From NCBI GenBank assembly GCA_016721435.1, contig JADKIC010000003.1, forward strand, positions 124,001 to 188,000: a DNA stretch of 64,000 nt, in the 5' to 3' direction. The notes under the pieces are model-generated. The model was given only the letters and a program-made list of their open reading frames with translations, made no database searches and had not been told where the DNA came from. Both the position numbers and the translations under genes were made by a program. The stretch's first letter is position 1; every line of letters starts with the position of its first letter. This document shows positions 7,951 to 18,735 of this stretch, in pieces. The stretch comes from Bacteroidota bacterium (GTDB lineage Bacteria > Bacteroidota > Bacteroidia > AKYH767-A > OLB10).

Positions 7951-10265
7951 TTACTGGGTTGATCGCTTGTTGAATAAGAGATAGCCCAGGTGGAACATGA
8001 AGAGAGTTCTTTTTCCCTGCCTTCTATATAGTTTCCTGCCACACTTACCGGACCAAACGGGCTGTAGTAAACTGCATTGAGTGTTGCAATGAAGTAACGT
8101 TTGTTAAAAGCATCCCCATAATAAGGTTTGAAATTTCCTCGCTTAAGTATCTCCTGAAAAGGTTGGTAGGCATAACCTTCAAGTCGAAGATTTAAATTTT
8201 CTGTAATCCGAAAAACATTTTTTAGACCTATGCCAATATAATTATGGGCCCTGTAACTTTCAATAAATAAAGTTTGCATTTCCGGTATCGGCTGGAAACC
8301 CTGCGTTTGAGCTTTCGAGGCAATGTAGTTGGAGAGAAAAGGCATATTGGTGAAATTCATCTCCATAAAGAAGCCGCTTTTATACCACTTCACCGTCTTA
8401 AAATAATTTTCATAGCGCATGTTTAATTGAAACCAATTGTGCTTTTCGATAATGGTGTCCTGCAAAATCAAAGTGCTGCCGGGCTTTGTTATTTCCTCCG
8501 AATAAGAATAGCGCCCTCGAATTTCAAAAAAGGTGCCGTCGTTGGGATACATCTTTTTATTTAAAGTACTTCTTTCAAAAAATAAATAAGCAGAGTATCC
8601 TTCCATGGAGGTTTCATCTGCTGTATCTTTTTCACTGAAACTTCTCGTGAGATAATATTTGTCCAGGTTTTTAAATGCACTTATTCCTCCTATCAATTTT
8701 CCTTCATTTCGTACCGGTATCCCGAAACTCATGGCATAACTCCTGTCATTCTGAACTAGAAAGGAGGGTTTTACATCCGTGAAGAAAGAGGTGCTGCTTT
8801 TAAAATAATCCATCTTGTTGATGGTAAAGGAAGGTTCTGCAAAGAAGGGGAGTAGGCCGGGAATATCCAGTCGCATCTTCAGTTGTGCAGAATTATAGAG
8901 TTTACCGAAGTATAAATTTCCTTGCATGCGAACGCTTTGTTGTCCCCAAAAACTATGTCTGATGCTGATAAAGCCGGTATTAATGGGTTTAGAAGAGATG
9001 ATTCCACCGAAATCTATCGACAAGCCCTTGCTTTTTCTGACGTCTACATGCAGATCGTATTCATTGGTGGAAGCATTAAAGATCAATCGCGGAAACAAGT
9101 AAACCTGGTTTTCATCAGCTATTAATTTGAACCAATTTTTACGCAATTGTGCCAGGTTGAGGCATTGGTTGCGGGGATTTAAAACAGAACGTATGTAAGT
9201 GGCCTGATCTTCATTTACTCCATAGACGTAAATCCGGTCCACGGTGACATGATAACCGGATTGTTGTAAGTGTTTTCTTTTTTGCTCCAACTCTTCTGGA
9301 TTCACTGCTCGGGGTATTGCGGCCTTGATGGTTGAAATGAGTCGCTTTGTGCTCACATACCCACTGTCAATGGTGGCGGAGACTGCATTAAATTCAAAGG
9401 TATTGATGTCACTGAGTTTTGGTTCTATCAAAATATCCTGCGCCCGGGGAACAGCGTAAACAGTGGTTTGAGTAATCATCGTTTTAAGCTGACTCAAAAA
9501 ATTGTTGGCGGAGGGCATTTCCGGTAAACTTGCGACACTAACGCCAATCATGATATCCGGTTGAAAAGTGTTCAGCATAATGTCTGTCGGGAAATTGTTG
9601 TAGATACCCCCATCGTAAAGTATGTTTTCTCCAATGAGGACGGGTGAAAAATAAAATGGGAAAGCCATGCTTGCTCTTACCGCTTGCGCCAGATCTCCTT
9701 TTGAAAAGATGATGGGTTTTTTAGCGGTGATGTCAGAGGCGATGCATCGAAAGGGGACGAGTAAACTGTCAAAATCATAGTTGGCCGTAGCCGAAGGGGA
9801 AGCAAATTGTTCCATCAATGAGAAATCAATCTCGGCAGTATTCACCACATTGCTGGGCAATTGTGTCTTGATGATAGAATCGATCTGGAGTTTAATCGTC
9901 GCCCAGGCCGCATCATCCGGGTTCCTCAGGTAATAGTATTTATGGTCTTCATCGAAGACACCGGAAGCCCATTTAACAAAATCCTTGCTGGTCATTACCT
10001 TTTCAATTTGGTCCGGCCGCAAGCCAATCGCATACATGCTGCCAATCAATGCGCCGGCCGATGTTCCTGTGATGTAGTCAATGGGAATATTGGCTTCTTC
10101 CAATGCTTTAATTACGCCTAAATGGGCCATTCCCCGGACCCCTCCGCCACTTAAAACGAGTCCTACTTTCTGTGCGATCAGTTGCTGAGAAAAACAGCAA
10201 AGCAGGATGACCGGCAATATTCGGTGGAAACGATGGGCGCGAAACACGGTGTAAAAATACGACAA
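7951..10265 (-). CDS. Patatin-like phospholipase with C-terminal outer-membrane barrel
   Basis: Signal peptide (about residues 1-31, ending LIAQ) followed by a patatin domain with oxyanion loop SGGGVRG, nucleophile GTSAG and the catalytic Asp in DGGIYNNFP. It continues with a POTRA-like linker and a C-terminal surface-antigen barrel. This is the PlpD-like, type V secretion architecture frequent in Bacteroidota. The raw ORF runs to 7902 with an odd tail after GREKEL. Adding one T near 8008 restores the typical end FMFHLGYLLFNKRSTQ with a stop at 7951, so the raw overlap with der is artefactual. About 771 residues. Confidence 0.88.
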
Positions 10266-10276
10266 AGCACTGCTTC

Positions 10277-11100
10277 TTAAATACCCGGAAGGCTTTTAAG
10301 GAGGGATTTAAAGTAAGAAGGAGCATTTTTAAGCCTTGAACCGTACCAGCTGAAATATTCACCATCTACCATTATGACTTTATCCGGTGAAATTATTTCT
10401 GAAAAATGGGATTTGTCGGATTCCTTAAATGGAAAAGGCTCCGACGAAAGGAAGATGAAGTCCGGTTTTTCGGAGTGGAGTTCATCAAAGTTAATTTCCG
10501 GGTATCTCGTCTTTGTGCCGATGGAGGTTAAGCCACATTCCTGTAACATGCTATTTATGAAAGTGCTTTTTCCGGCAATCATCCAGGGCTCTTTCCAGAT
10601 ATAGTAGGCTACCCTTGAATTTTGATAGGAAGTTGGTGGAGAAATTCTTTTAGTTGATTGAAGTTTTCTTCGATTTGATGGATGAATTCCACGGATGGTT
10701 CCTTCCGATTTGTCATTTCTCCAACAGATTTGATCATCGACAAGGCCTCTTTCAAGGTGTTCACATCACTTACCCAGACCGGAAATTCATCCATCAATTC
10801 AGCAAGCCCTTCCGCTGTATTTTCTTCCTTGTTCGCAAGAATTAAATCCGGCTGTAACTGCCGAATGACATCCGGTTTGAAATCCTTAGTGCCTCCGACT
10901 TTCTTTTTAGATAAAAACCATTTCTCCGGATGAATGCAAAATTTTGTGATCCCAACAACTTCTTCTTCTAAGCCCAGCTCATGCAGTAATTCCGTTTGAG
11001 AAGGTACTAATGAAATGATCCGTCGCGGCGGCTGCGGGATGAAAATCTCCCGTCCCAATTGGTCCGTAAAAATAATTTCACCGGCATTCAATGCAGACAA
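10277..11100 (-). CDS. BtuF-like helical-backbone metal/cobalamin receptor (frame broken)
   Basis: Shows the two-lobed class III binding-protein pattern: GREIFIPQPPRRIISLVPSQTELLHELGL, then GGTKDFKPDVIRQLQPDLILANKEEN, then the second lobe with FDELHSEKPDFIFLSSEPFPF. Between KIQ (near 10616) and VAYYIWKEPWM one A is missing, splitting the gene. No ATG is available; TTG at 11100 gives the expected start. There is no signal peptide or lipobox, so unlike classical BtuF it may be cytoplasmic, as seen for related Bacteroidota proteins, or the N-terminus is misread. Ligand not determinable from sequence. The gene follows cystathionine beta-synthase by 12 bases. Confidence 0.72.
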
Positions 11101-11112
11101 TGCGGTTGACGT

Positions 11113-12481
11113 TTAGCGAATCATGATATCCGCAAGGTCAGAGCGGGTAATGATGTAATTCTTATCTCTCTTGAAATCCTTTACCAGCACCGCTTCGTAT
11201 TCGCCGGCGACCATTTTCGCCAAAGTGTCTACAGGAGTGGTGATATCAACAAAGGGCAATGCATTGCTCATGATCTCTTCAATGCGGTTGTTCTTTTTTC
11301 CGGAGATTGAATGAGTAAATTCATGATTTTGTTTTCGAAGATGGAACCTACAATGCGTCCGTCAGAAGTGACCGGAAGCTGGCTGAAATTATTGTCCATC
11401 ATTAATTTTAAAGCATGCCCTACGGTTTCATGTTTTTCTATCGTAGTAATGTCAATGTTCATGCGTCCGGAAACGATATCGTGTGCAGTCATTCCCGCCT
11501 TGTCAAGGTAACCCATCTTCAGCATCCATTCATCGTTAAAGATTTTACCAATGTAACGCGTGCCATGATCGTGGAAAATAATGACCACCACATCATCTTT
11601 CTTTAGCTGATCTTTTAGTTGAATTAATCCCGCCACAGCAGAACCTGCCGAATATCCCACCCAGATGCCTTCCTGGCGGCAGAGCTCACGCGTCATCACC
11701 GCAGCGTCTTTATCGGTCACTTTTTCAAAATGATCGATGACCTTGAAATCATAATTCTGTGGGATGAAATCTTCTCCTATCCCTTCCGTTACATATGGGT
11801 AAATTTCGTTTTTGTCCAAGATGTCCGGTTTCATGATATTTTTTCAAAGCGGAACCGTAGGTGTCAATGGCCCAGATTTTAATATTTGGATTTTTCTCTT
11901 TCAAATACATCCCGGTTCCTGTTACTGTTCCGCCTGTTCCGGCTCCCACTACCAAATGTGTGATTTTGCCTTCCGTCTGCTCCCAGATTTCAGGTCCGGT
12001 CTGCTCATAATGGGCCTGACGGTTGGAAAGATTATCGTACTGGTTGGGATAAAAGGAGTTGGGGATTTCGCGGTTGAGTCGCGCAGCAACAGAATAGTAG
12101 GAGCGGGGATCTTCCGGTTCCACATTCGTTGGACAAACAATTACATCTGCTCCGAAAGCTTTCAACGCATCCACTTTTTCCTTGGATTGTTTATCGGTGG
12201 TAGTAAAGATGCATTTATACCCTTTCACGATAGCTGCAATGGCCAGACCCATGCCGGTATTTCCGGAAGTTCCTTCGATGATTGTTCCGCCGGGTTTCAA
12301 GATACCAGCAGCTTCTGCATCTTCAATCATTTTCAGCGCCATCCGGTCTTTAATAGAATTGCCCGGATTGAAAGTTTTCCACTTTTGCGAGCACAGTAGC
12401 AGCGACCGTTGAAGTGACTTTATTGAGCTTTACAAGTGGTGTATTGCCAATCGCGTCGAGGATGGTATTGCAGATTTTCAT
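11113..12481 (-). CDS. Cystathionine beta-synthase / cysteine synthase with CBS pair (three indels)
   Basis: PLP fold-type II enzyme. The N-terminus reads MKICNTILDAIGNTPLVKLN. The PLP lysine is in SIKDRMALKM, the phosphate loop is EGTSGNTGMG, and GAGTGGTVTGTG and SAGSAVAGL follow. A C-terminal CBS-domain pair begins near MTAHDIVSGRM and ends ITRSDLADIMIR. Three frame breaks are visible: an extra T before SIKDR (near 12371), an extra C after YHETG (near 11832) and a missing A in an A-run (near 11306). Correcting them gives 455 residues, matching the bacterial CBS layout. It makes cystathionine from serine and homocysteine, or cysteine from O-acetylserine; sequence alone does not settle which. 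Confidence 0.88.
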
Positions 12482-12825
12482 TGAATTTAGTTATTAGAGG
12501 TAAATTTTAAAGTCCCGTTAGTTTATTAATGAAGGCGTGCATTAGTCAAACCGGACCGTTTATATCAATTGATTTTAAGTTTCAGAGTGCGAAGTTAAGC
12601 CCTACAGATGAATTCTAAGTTTTCAGGTGAGAATAAATTTTGGTTTTCTCTCTGATTTATAGGATACTCAGTTACTTGTGTAGATGTTATTTTAATAGGA
12701 GACATAATTTTACCTCCTTAAAGCCCCACTTCCGGCGATTCAAAAGTTAAAATTCCTATAAGTTGACTGAATTCAGATTTCAATTGTTGGTTTCTGAATT
12801 TAGCTTACCGGCATTTATCAAATTA
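12482..12825. other. 344-bp intergenic region
   Basis: AT-rich, with no ORF of convincing composition. It precedes the cystathionine beta-synthase gene; I looked for SAM, SAH and cobalamin riboswitch cores and recognised none. Confidence 0.5.
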
Positions 12826-13350
12826 TCACTTTAGATTAAGGTAAGTTTTTGTCACTTGAATAGCGCGGTTCGTTCTTTCCTGATCACTTCCAAAAACGAT
12901 ATGAAATGGTCGGTTTGAATGGATCAAATAGCGATAGTATTCCGTAAATAATTCCTTCCTTTTATCAGGATGTTCCCGCAGCGGATCTTGTTCCCAGGGG
13001 AGGTCAATGTCTGTTAATAAAAATAAATCATAGGGTCGGCTTTTTTCTTCTGCAATTATCCAATCGTCACACCTTTGATATTTATACTCACTCCAGATTT
13101 TGATCACCATTAAGGTCGTATCGCAAAATAAAAGTGGTGGATGATTAACAAGGAGCTGATCTTCCGCTTGGCATTGTAATCTTGCTATTTTCTTTAAATC
13201 TTCATACCTGTAATTAGGCCCATAATTCTCGAGATAGCCTCTTGCCACTTCGGGTACATATGGGGAGTTGAAATGCCGGCTAAGGGCAAGTGCTAGAGAT
13301 GATTTGCCCGTACTCTCAGGACCCACAATTGCTATTTTAATTGTTATCAT
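12826..13350 (-). CDS. NadR-like AAA ATPase, probable ribosylnicotinamide kinase
   Basis: 174 residues with Walker A GPESTGKSSLALAL at the N-terminus, followed by VPEVARGYLENYGPNYRYEDL, LFCDTTLMVIKIWSEY and DLFLLTDIDLPWEQDPLREH, the pattern of the C-terminal kinase domain of NadR without the adenylyltransferase and HTH domains. Family knowledge: it phosphorylates nicotinamide riboside to NMN. The start ATG overlaps the pnuC stop (ATGA), so transport and kinase are translationally coupled. This supports an NR salvage role. Confidence 0.82.
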   Translation of the reverse strand: MITIKIAIVGPESTGKSSLALALSRHFNSPYVPEVARGYLENYGPNYRYEDLKKIARLQCQAEDQLLVNHPPLLFCDTTLMVIKIWSEYKYQRCDDWIIAEEKSRPYDLFLLTDIDLPWEQDPLREHPDKRKELFTEYYRYLIHSNRPFHIVFGSDQERTNRAIQVTKTYLNLK

Positions 13351-13928
13351 GGATTTGGAGATGCCAGTTGTGCTTTCAACTCTTTATTCCATTGATACAA
13401 TCCGAAAAAGGATAGAATAAGATATACACTAAAAAGGATGACGTAGAGGTGAAGGTCTTTATGGTAGTAGATGGCGATATAAACTAAATTAACACCCATC
13501 CAAAGTAGCCAGTTCTCAAGTTTTTTTCTTGCCACAAGATATTGCGCCACAAATGCAGTGGAAGTAGCCAGACTATCGGCCCAGGGAAAATAGCAGCTGT
13601 GAGGGTGATGAGTAAACCGCCAAGGAGTAAGGTAGAGAGAAGTATGAGCAAACAATATCCGGCTATTTCTTTTAGCGAAAGACGACTTACGCCAAGCCTG
13701 ACATTCATTGTTCCTTTTCGTTTCCAATTGTACCAACCATAAATCAGTAAGGTGATGTACATGATTTGCTGAATGGCATCCGCATATAAATGTTGCTCGT
13801 AAAAAATAACCATGGATAGGCTCACATTGATCAATCCGACAGGAAAGCACCATACATTTTGACGCATGGTTAGCCAGATTCCTGTAATGCCGGTCAAAAA
13901 ATGCAATGAGTTCTAATTTTTCTTCCAT
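13347..13928 (-). CDS. pnuC: Nicotinamide riboside transporter PnuC (two compensating indels)
   Basis: Seven-helix vitamin transporter. The corrected protein starts MEEKLELIAFLTGITGIWL, then MRQNVWCFPVGLINVSLS, IMYITLLIYGWYNWKRK and WADSLATSTAFVAQYLV, ending in LILSFFGLYQWNKEL. Two frame breaks: one extra T in a T-run near 13898 and one missing T near 13583 (CCCTGGGCC should be CCCTTGGGCC). They cancel, so the start at 13928 and stop at 13347 share a frame but the middle is read in another. The WxDS and NVW motifs are PnuC hallmarks. Paired with the NadR-like kinase in a two-gene operon. Confidence 0.87.
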   Translation of the reverse strand: MEEKLELIAFFDRHYRNLANHASKCMVLSCRIDQCEPIHGYFLRATFICGCHSANHVHHLTDLWLVQLETKRNNECQAWRKSSFAKRNSRILFAHTSLYLTPWRFTHHPHSCYFPWADSLATSTAFVAQYLVARKKLENWLLWMGVNLVYIAIYYHKDLHLYVILFSVYLILSFFGLYQWNKELKAQLASPNP

Positions 13929-14135
13929 CTTCAGATTGCCTGCAAACTTAAGGCCTTCAGCGCCACGGTTTTTTTGAGAAGGAGAATAATATTCGATAAA
14001 GCCCTATTTGTATTTTATTCAGATAAGAAATTAGTATTAATCATAAGTAATTGAAAATCAACAGCTATATAACTTGAACTATTCTAAGAATTGTATTATC
14101 TCAAGGATGTGCTTGCTTTGTATTGTTCCGAAAGT

Positions 14136-14143
14136 TAAATTTG
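14136..14143 (+). promoter_or_regulatory. Putative -7 box of the AraC-type regulator
   Basis: TAAATTTG matches TAnnTTTG and lies 20 bases before the ATG at 14163. Confidence 0.4.
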
Positions 14144-14162
14144 TTTTGAATTAACAGGCTAT

Positions 14163-15098
14163 ATGACCCCTCAGGACGCTTTTAACCGGATTATCGAATC
14201 GCTGCAGGTGAAGTATTACAGAGCGGCTATCCGTGAGGTGCTGAAGCCGGTGGAGTTGAATGGTTCCATCGAGCCACGCAATATTTTGGTGCAGGTGAAA
14301 TCCGGAAATTTTTATGGCGAACGGGATTTCACTAAAATTGAAAAAGGATGTTTTTATTTTATGCCGGTAGGTTCGCCCATTTATTTCAGGCATGGTAAGA
14401 GCGCTAAATACCCTGCATTTGGAAAAGAAGGGTTCGCCTCTCCTGAATTGCGGGAACAGTATGTGAAATCGAGATTGCTGAAAGAAGGATATGATGATAC
14501 TAGGGATATCTTTACCATTGCCGGGTTTGATGTCCATATTTATGGTGCCATTCCTTTTTTCTCCATACTGGAATTGCCCTGTTTTGTGATCCCATATGAT
14601 GAAGAGATGAGTTATTTAATGGAAGCGTTGGTCAGCGAAGAGGAAAACAAAAGATTGGGGAGAGAAAGACTGCAGCGCAACCTGGCCGAAGAATTGGTGG
14701 TACATATTTGCAGATATATCTCCAATAAGCCACAGTACGAAAAGAACTTTGAAAAAATAAATTATCTGCTGGATAAACGGTTGGTGAATATCATTCAGTA
14801 CATCCAGTCTAATCTGGGAGGTGATTTATCGAACCAGACGATTGCTCAACTGGCTTATGTTTCCAAGGATTATATTGGTCAATTTTTTAAAACCATGACC
14901 AATGCTAATCTACAGGATTATATCGAAAATCAACGTTTGGAAAAAGCACATTATCTGTTGCGCACCACTAAGGATAATGTGCAGGAGATCGCGCATAATA
15001 TAGGTTTCAAGGATCCCGCTTATTTTAGCAGGAGGTTTAAGATGAAATTCAATAAGAATGCGAACCAGATCAGGAAGGAAAGCATTATTACCATTTAA
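14163..15098 (+). CDS. AraC-family transcriptional regulator
   Basis: 311 residues. The C-terminal ~100 residues form the two helix-turn-helix units: NQTIAQLAYVSKDYIGQFFK and then VQEIAHNIGFKDPAYFSRRF followed by KMKFNKNANQIRKE. The N-terminal ~190 residues look like the cupin-type sensor of the AraC-N group but lack a recognisable ligand signature. It stands alone between pnuC (divergent) and the S9 peptidase, with its own candidate promoter. Target genes cannot be inferred. Confidence 0.9.
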   Translation: MTPQDAFNRIIESLQVKYYRAAIREVLKPVELNGSIEPRNILVQVKSGNFYGERDFTKIEKGCFYFMPVGSPIYFRHGKSAKYPAFGKEGFASPELREQYVKSRLLKEGYDDTRDIFTIAGFDVHIYGAIPFFSILELPCFVIPYDEEMSYLMEALVSEEENKRLGRERLQRNLAEELVVHICRYISNKPQYEKNFEKINYLLDKRLVNIIQYIQSNLGGDLSNQTIAQLAYVSKDYIGQFFKTMTNANLQDYIENQRLEKAHYLLRTTKDNVQEIAHNIGFKDPAYFSRRFKMKFNKNANQIRKESIITI

Positions 15099-15230
15099 CT
15101 TCATTTTAAGTAAAGCTTGTTCATATAGAAGTACGGTGTTAATTTTTATGTTGGTCGGCAGAAATTAATAAATGTCGATTTTTTTCCGGGCTATTGTGTT
15201 TTGATTAAACTCGCAGTATAAATCTCATCC

Positions 15231-17180
15231 ATGAAAAAAATTCTTTTATCTGCTACGGCACTTTTGTTTGCTACCCTTGTGTATGCACAAACCCCTCCGG
15301 CACAAACCTTACAAGCGGGCGATAATCTCATTGTAGATGGTGTAACTCCGATTCCACTTACATTGGTGTCAGAATTGAATCGTTATACCAATGTCCGTGG
15401 AGCAGGTTTTGCCGATTGGCATCCGGTTAAACGGGAAATGCTCATGTCAACACGTTTCGGGAATACAAGCCAGTTACATTACCTGAAAAATCCAATGGGT
15501 GCTCGAACGCAAATCACTTTTTTTGATGAGCCGGTAGGAAATGCTGTTTTCGATCCTAAGGAAGGAAAGTATTTTTTGTTTTCACGTGATGCCGGTGGAA
15601 ATGAATTCGCGCAGATATATCGGTATGATATGGTGGATGGTGCCATCACATTACTTACAGACGGTAAACGTTCACAAAATGGTGGCATTTCATGGAATAC
15701 AAAGGGGGATCGTGTCGCCTATGCTTCCACAAAAAGAAATGGTGCCGATCGTGATATTTATATGATGGATCCCTTAAATCCTTCGACGGAAAAATTAATT
15801 TTTGAAGCAAAGGGTGGAGGTTTCGGAATGAATGACTGGTCGCCGGATGATAATAGCATCATCATTGGTGAAGGAATCTCAGTGAATGAAAGTCGTCTAT
15901 GGCTTTTGGATCTGAAGACCGGAACTAAAAAGAGATTATCGCCTGAAACAAAGGAGCAAGCGGTATTTGGTGGAGCAGTGTACCTTCCCGACGGGAAGAG
16001 TATTTATCTCACCGACATGGATAACGAATTCGAATACCTTGCGAAAATGGACATTGCCACAGGTAAGATAAAAGCAATTACTAAGGCCATTCCCTGGGAA
16101 ATCTCTACCTATGATCTCTCTAAAGATGGAACCAAAATGATCTTTAGTACCAATGAAGCCGGCTTATCGAAAGTGTACTTGCTCAATACAGTCACCGACA
16201 CTTACGAATTAATAAAAGAGATTCCCGATGGATTGATTGGTGGATTTGCCTTTCACAATAACGGAGAGGATGTTGTTTTCAATTATTCCAATGCAACTTC
16301 TTCAGGTGATATTTATGTGTTTAATTTGAAGTCAAGAAAATTTGAACGTTGGACAGAAAGTGAATTGGGCGGCTTGGTGGCGTCTCAGCTCAATGATGCA
16401 AAGCTGATCAAATGGAAGAGTTTTGACGGTCAGGAAATCTCCGGATTTTATTACAAGGCAGCGGCTAAATTTACAGGAAAGCGACCCGTTATTATAATGA
16501 TTCACGGTGGGCCGGAAGGACAGTCTTTACCTAATTTTCTCGGCCGTAATAATTATTTTCTCAATGAACTTGGTGTTTCGATCATCTTTCCGAATGTGCG
16601 TGGAAGTACCGGTTATGGAAAGTCATTCGTAAAATTGGATAACGGTTACCTGCGTGAAAATTCAGTTAAAGATATTGGCGCACTCCTCGATTGGATAGCG
16701 GTGCAACCTGACCTTGATGCTTCACGTGTGATGACCATGGGCGGAAGTTATGGCGGTTATATGGCCCTTGCCTGTGCAGTGCATTTCAGCGACCGCCTTA
16801 AATGTTCCAATGATATCGTGGGAATCTCTAATTTCAATACGTTCCTTAAAAATACGGAAAGCTATCGCCGTGATTTACGTCGCGTGGAATATGGTGATGA
16901 ACAAAATCCGGAGATGTATGCCTTCCTCGAAAAAATTTCTCCGCTGACCAATGTGTCTAAAATTAAAATCCCTATGTTCATTGTACAAGGCGGAAATGAT
17001 CCGCGTGTTCCCCGGACAGAGGCTGTGCAAATGGCAGAGGCGTTAAAGAAAAATAATATTCCTGTCTGGTACCTCGAAGCAAAAGATGAAGGACATGGAT
17101 TCCGAAAGAAAACGAACAGCGATTACCAGTTTTATTCTACGATTCTTTTTGTGAAAAAATATCTGCTGAATCAGGAGTAG
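15231..17180 (+). CDS. Secreted S9 prolyl-oligopeptidase-family peptidase
   Basis: Signal peptide ending VYAQ, then a WD40/TolB-like beta-propeller with repeated SPDGxxI/YSxxD strands (about residues 50-390), then an alpha/beta-hydrolase domain. The catalytic serine is at about residue 506 in GGSYGGYMA, the acid at about 590 in GGNDPRVPRTEA and the histidine at about 622 in DEGHGF. The oxyanion loop is IHGGPEGQ. Length 649 is typical of Bacteroidota periplasmic S9C/DPP-like enzymes. Cleaves short peptides; exact specificity unknown. The ORF is intact. Confidence 0.93.
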   Translation: MKKILLSATALLFATLVYAQTPPAQTLQAGDNLIVDGVTPIPLTLVSELNRYTNVRGAGFADWHPVKREMLMSTRFGNTSQLHYLKNPMGARTQITFFDEPVGNAVFDPKEGKYFLFSRDAGGNEFAQIYRYDMVDGAITLLTDGKRSQNGGISWNTKGDRVAYASTKRNGADRDIYMMDPLNPSTEKLIFEAKGGGFGMNDWSPDDNSIIIGEGISVNESRLWLLDLKTGTKKRLSPETKEQAVFGGAVYLPDGKSIYLTDMDNEFEYLAKMDIATGKIKAITKAIPWEISTYDLSKDGTKMIFSTNEAGLSKVYLLNTVTDTYELIKEIPDGLIGGFAFHNNGEDVVFNYSNATSSGDIYVFNLKSRKFERWTESELGGLVASQLNDAKLIKWKSFDGQEISGFYYKAAAKFTGKRPVIIMIHGGPEGQSLPNFLGRNNYFLNELGVSIIFPNVRGSTGYGKSFVKLDNGYLRENSVKDIGALLDWIAVQPDLDASRVMTMGGSYGGYMALACAVHFSDRLKCSNDIVGISNFNTFLKNTESYRRDLRRVEYGDEQNPEMYAFLEKISPLTNVSKIKIPMFIVQGGNDPRVPRTEAVQMAEALKKNNIPVWYLEAKDEGHGFRKKTNSDYQFYSTILFVKKYLLNQE

Positions 17181-17260
17181 TATTATCTTAGTGGCATAGC
17201 GTTAGTTCTTCCGGGTTAAAAGTAAATGTCGAAACCAGGAAAATGGACGCTAATATTTTC

Positions 17261-17999
17261 TCAACTCACTTTATTGCGTGTAGCAGCAATTTCGTAAATG
17301 AGATCAGGATTGGATTCAAATTGATTCCCCACAACAACAATGTCCGCTCCGGCCCGGTAGATTTCTTCTGCTTTTTCGGGTGTGCGAATGCCGCCACCTA
17401 CAATCAATGGGATATTGATTTCTCGTTTGATGGCTTTGATCATTTCGACAGGCACAGGGTGTTTGGCACCGGATCCGGCTTCTGCGAAAATCAATTTCAT
17501 GCCCATTTGTTCTCCGGCTAAAGCGGTGGTCGCAGCAATGTCGGGCTGATCAACCGGAATAGGAGCTACACCGCTTACATATTGAACAGTGGTCATGTTT
17601 CCGCCATCGATGAGTAAATAACCTGTAGGAGAATCTCAATTTCGGCGGCTTTCAGTCGTTTGGCTGCAAGAACATGTTGGCCGATGAGGAGATCAGGGTT
17701 GCGGCCGGAAATCAGACTAAGCAAAAGAATCGCGTCGGCATGTTCATCTACCTGCTGATGATTCCCTGGAAAGATGACAATGGGAATATCACACCTCTTT
17801 TAAGCGATGCAATAGTTCGGGCAATATCTCCTTGTGTGATGAGACTTCCACCTACAAAAAAGAAATCGACAGCCGCCTCCGTCGCATTTTTGCAAATCCT
17901 GTTCAGATGGGCTTCTCCCACTTTGTCGGGATCAACAAGGACCGACAACAAAAGTCGTCCGTTATTCATCGCCTCCTGAATCTGTTGGTAAATCATCAT
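17261..17999 (-). CDS. Geranylgeranylglyceryl phosphate synthase (PcrB/GGGPS family; two indels)
   Basis: Prenyltransferase joining a polyprenyl diphosphate to sn-glycerol 1-phosphate. The TIM-barrel motifs are clear: VLVDPDKV, DFFFVGGSLIT, IVIFPGN, TGYLLIDGG, IFAEAGSGAKHPV and IVGGGIRTPEKAEEI, then GADIVVVGNQFE. Frame breaks: a missing A in the A-run near 17795 (ASLKKRCDIP) and a missing C near 17632 (EILPTGYLL). Corrected length is 246 residues, normal. Known from archaeal lipid synthesis and also present in Bacteroidota, where its product's role is unclear. It starts immediately after the stop of the phosphopantetheinyl transferase gene, same strand. Confidence 0.88.
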
Positions 18000-18659
18000 C
18001 TAAATGTTTCTCTCGCTTTCAATTGCAATAGTATGAACTAGCAGCACATCCTCCAAATTAATGAACCGATATTCAAATGTCCTCAGCAGATTATCCTTTT
18101 TATAGGTTGCCCATCCCCATCCACTAACATCATCAATAAATGAAGGTTTATTCACTTCCAATTGTTCCTTAAATAGGATTCCGCCACCACCTATGTTTTT
18201 GAATAGAGCTTCCTTGACACTCCAGATGAGGCCGATATCGTTTAAAGGATTTGATTTATCTAACCACTTCTTTTCGATCTCATTAATAAATCTCGGAGCC
18301 ACCTTTAGCAACCGTTCATTGATTTCTTCCAGATCAAGTCCACAAGAGTATAAAGGATGGTACAATAGGCCCACATAGTGTGATGTATGGGAGATGGAAA
18401 TAAATCCGGGAAAATCCTTTGGTGCAGGCTTTCCCAGTTCATCATATTGAATATCAATTATATGTTCATCACCTAGCTGTAGGGTGAGTAGGGAGATGGC
18501 CATTTTTTGAAGCTGCCGTTGGGGATGTTTATAGCGAATCAAAATTTCATCAAAATCTTCTTTCTGCACAAACTTTTCTAAGGCTTCCTTCGTTTCAGTG
18601 AGGTGCCAAATCCAGATATGTGCTCCGGAAGGCATAAGTTGATTAAAACTCAGGGGCAT
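18000..18659 (-). CDS. 4'-phosphopantetheinyl transferase (Sfp type)
   Basis: 219 residues with the family motifs in order: KPAPKDFPGFISISHTSHY, then CGLDLEEI (Mg2+-binding Asp/Glu) and IWSVKEALFKNIGGGG. It transfers phosphopantetheine from CoA to carrier proteins; with no AcpS in view it could be the general ACP-activating enzyme. Its stop abuts the ATG of the GGGP synthase gene. It is divergent from ahcY, with about 75 bases between. Confidence 0.92.
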   Translation of the reverse strand: MPLSFNQLMPSGAHIWIWHLTETKEALEKFVQKEDFDEILIRYKHPQRQLQKMAISLLTLQLGDEHIIDIQYDELGKPAPKDFPGFISISHTSHYVGLLYHPLYSCGLDLEEINERLLKVAPRFINEIEKKWLDKSNPLNDIGLIWSVKEALFKNIGGGGILFKEQLEVNKPSFIDDVSGWGWATYKKDNLLRTFEYRFINLEDVLLVHTIAIESERNI

Positions 18660-18735
18660 TTATATTAACAATTATAGAACCGCAAGGTATTGTTTCCGGA
18701 TGAGAGAAACGTACGTGTGCACAAGATTTCTAAAA

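Noticed and set aside
12482..12825. SAM or cobalamin riboswitch ahead of cystathionine beta-synthase
   Set aside because: No conserved core of these riboswitch classes could be found on the minus strand.
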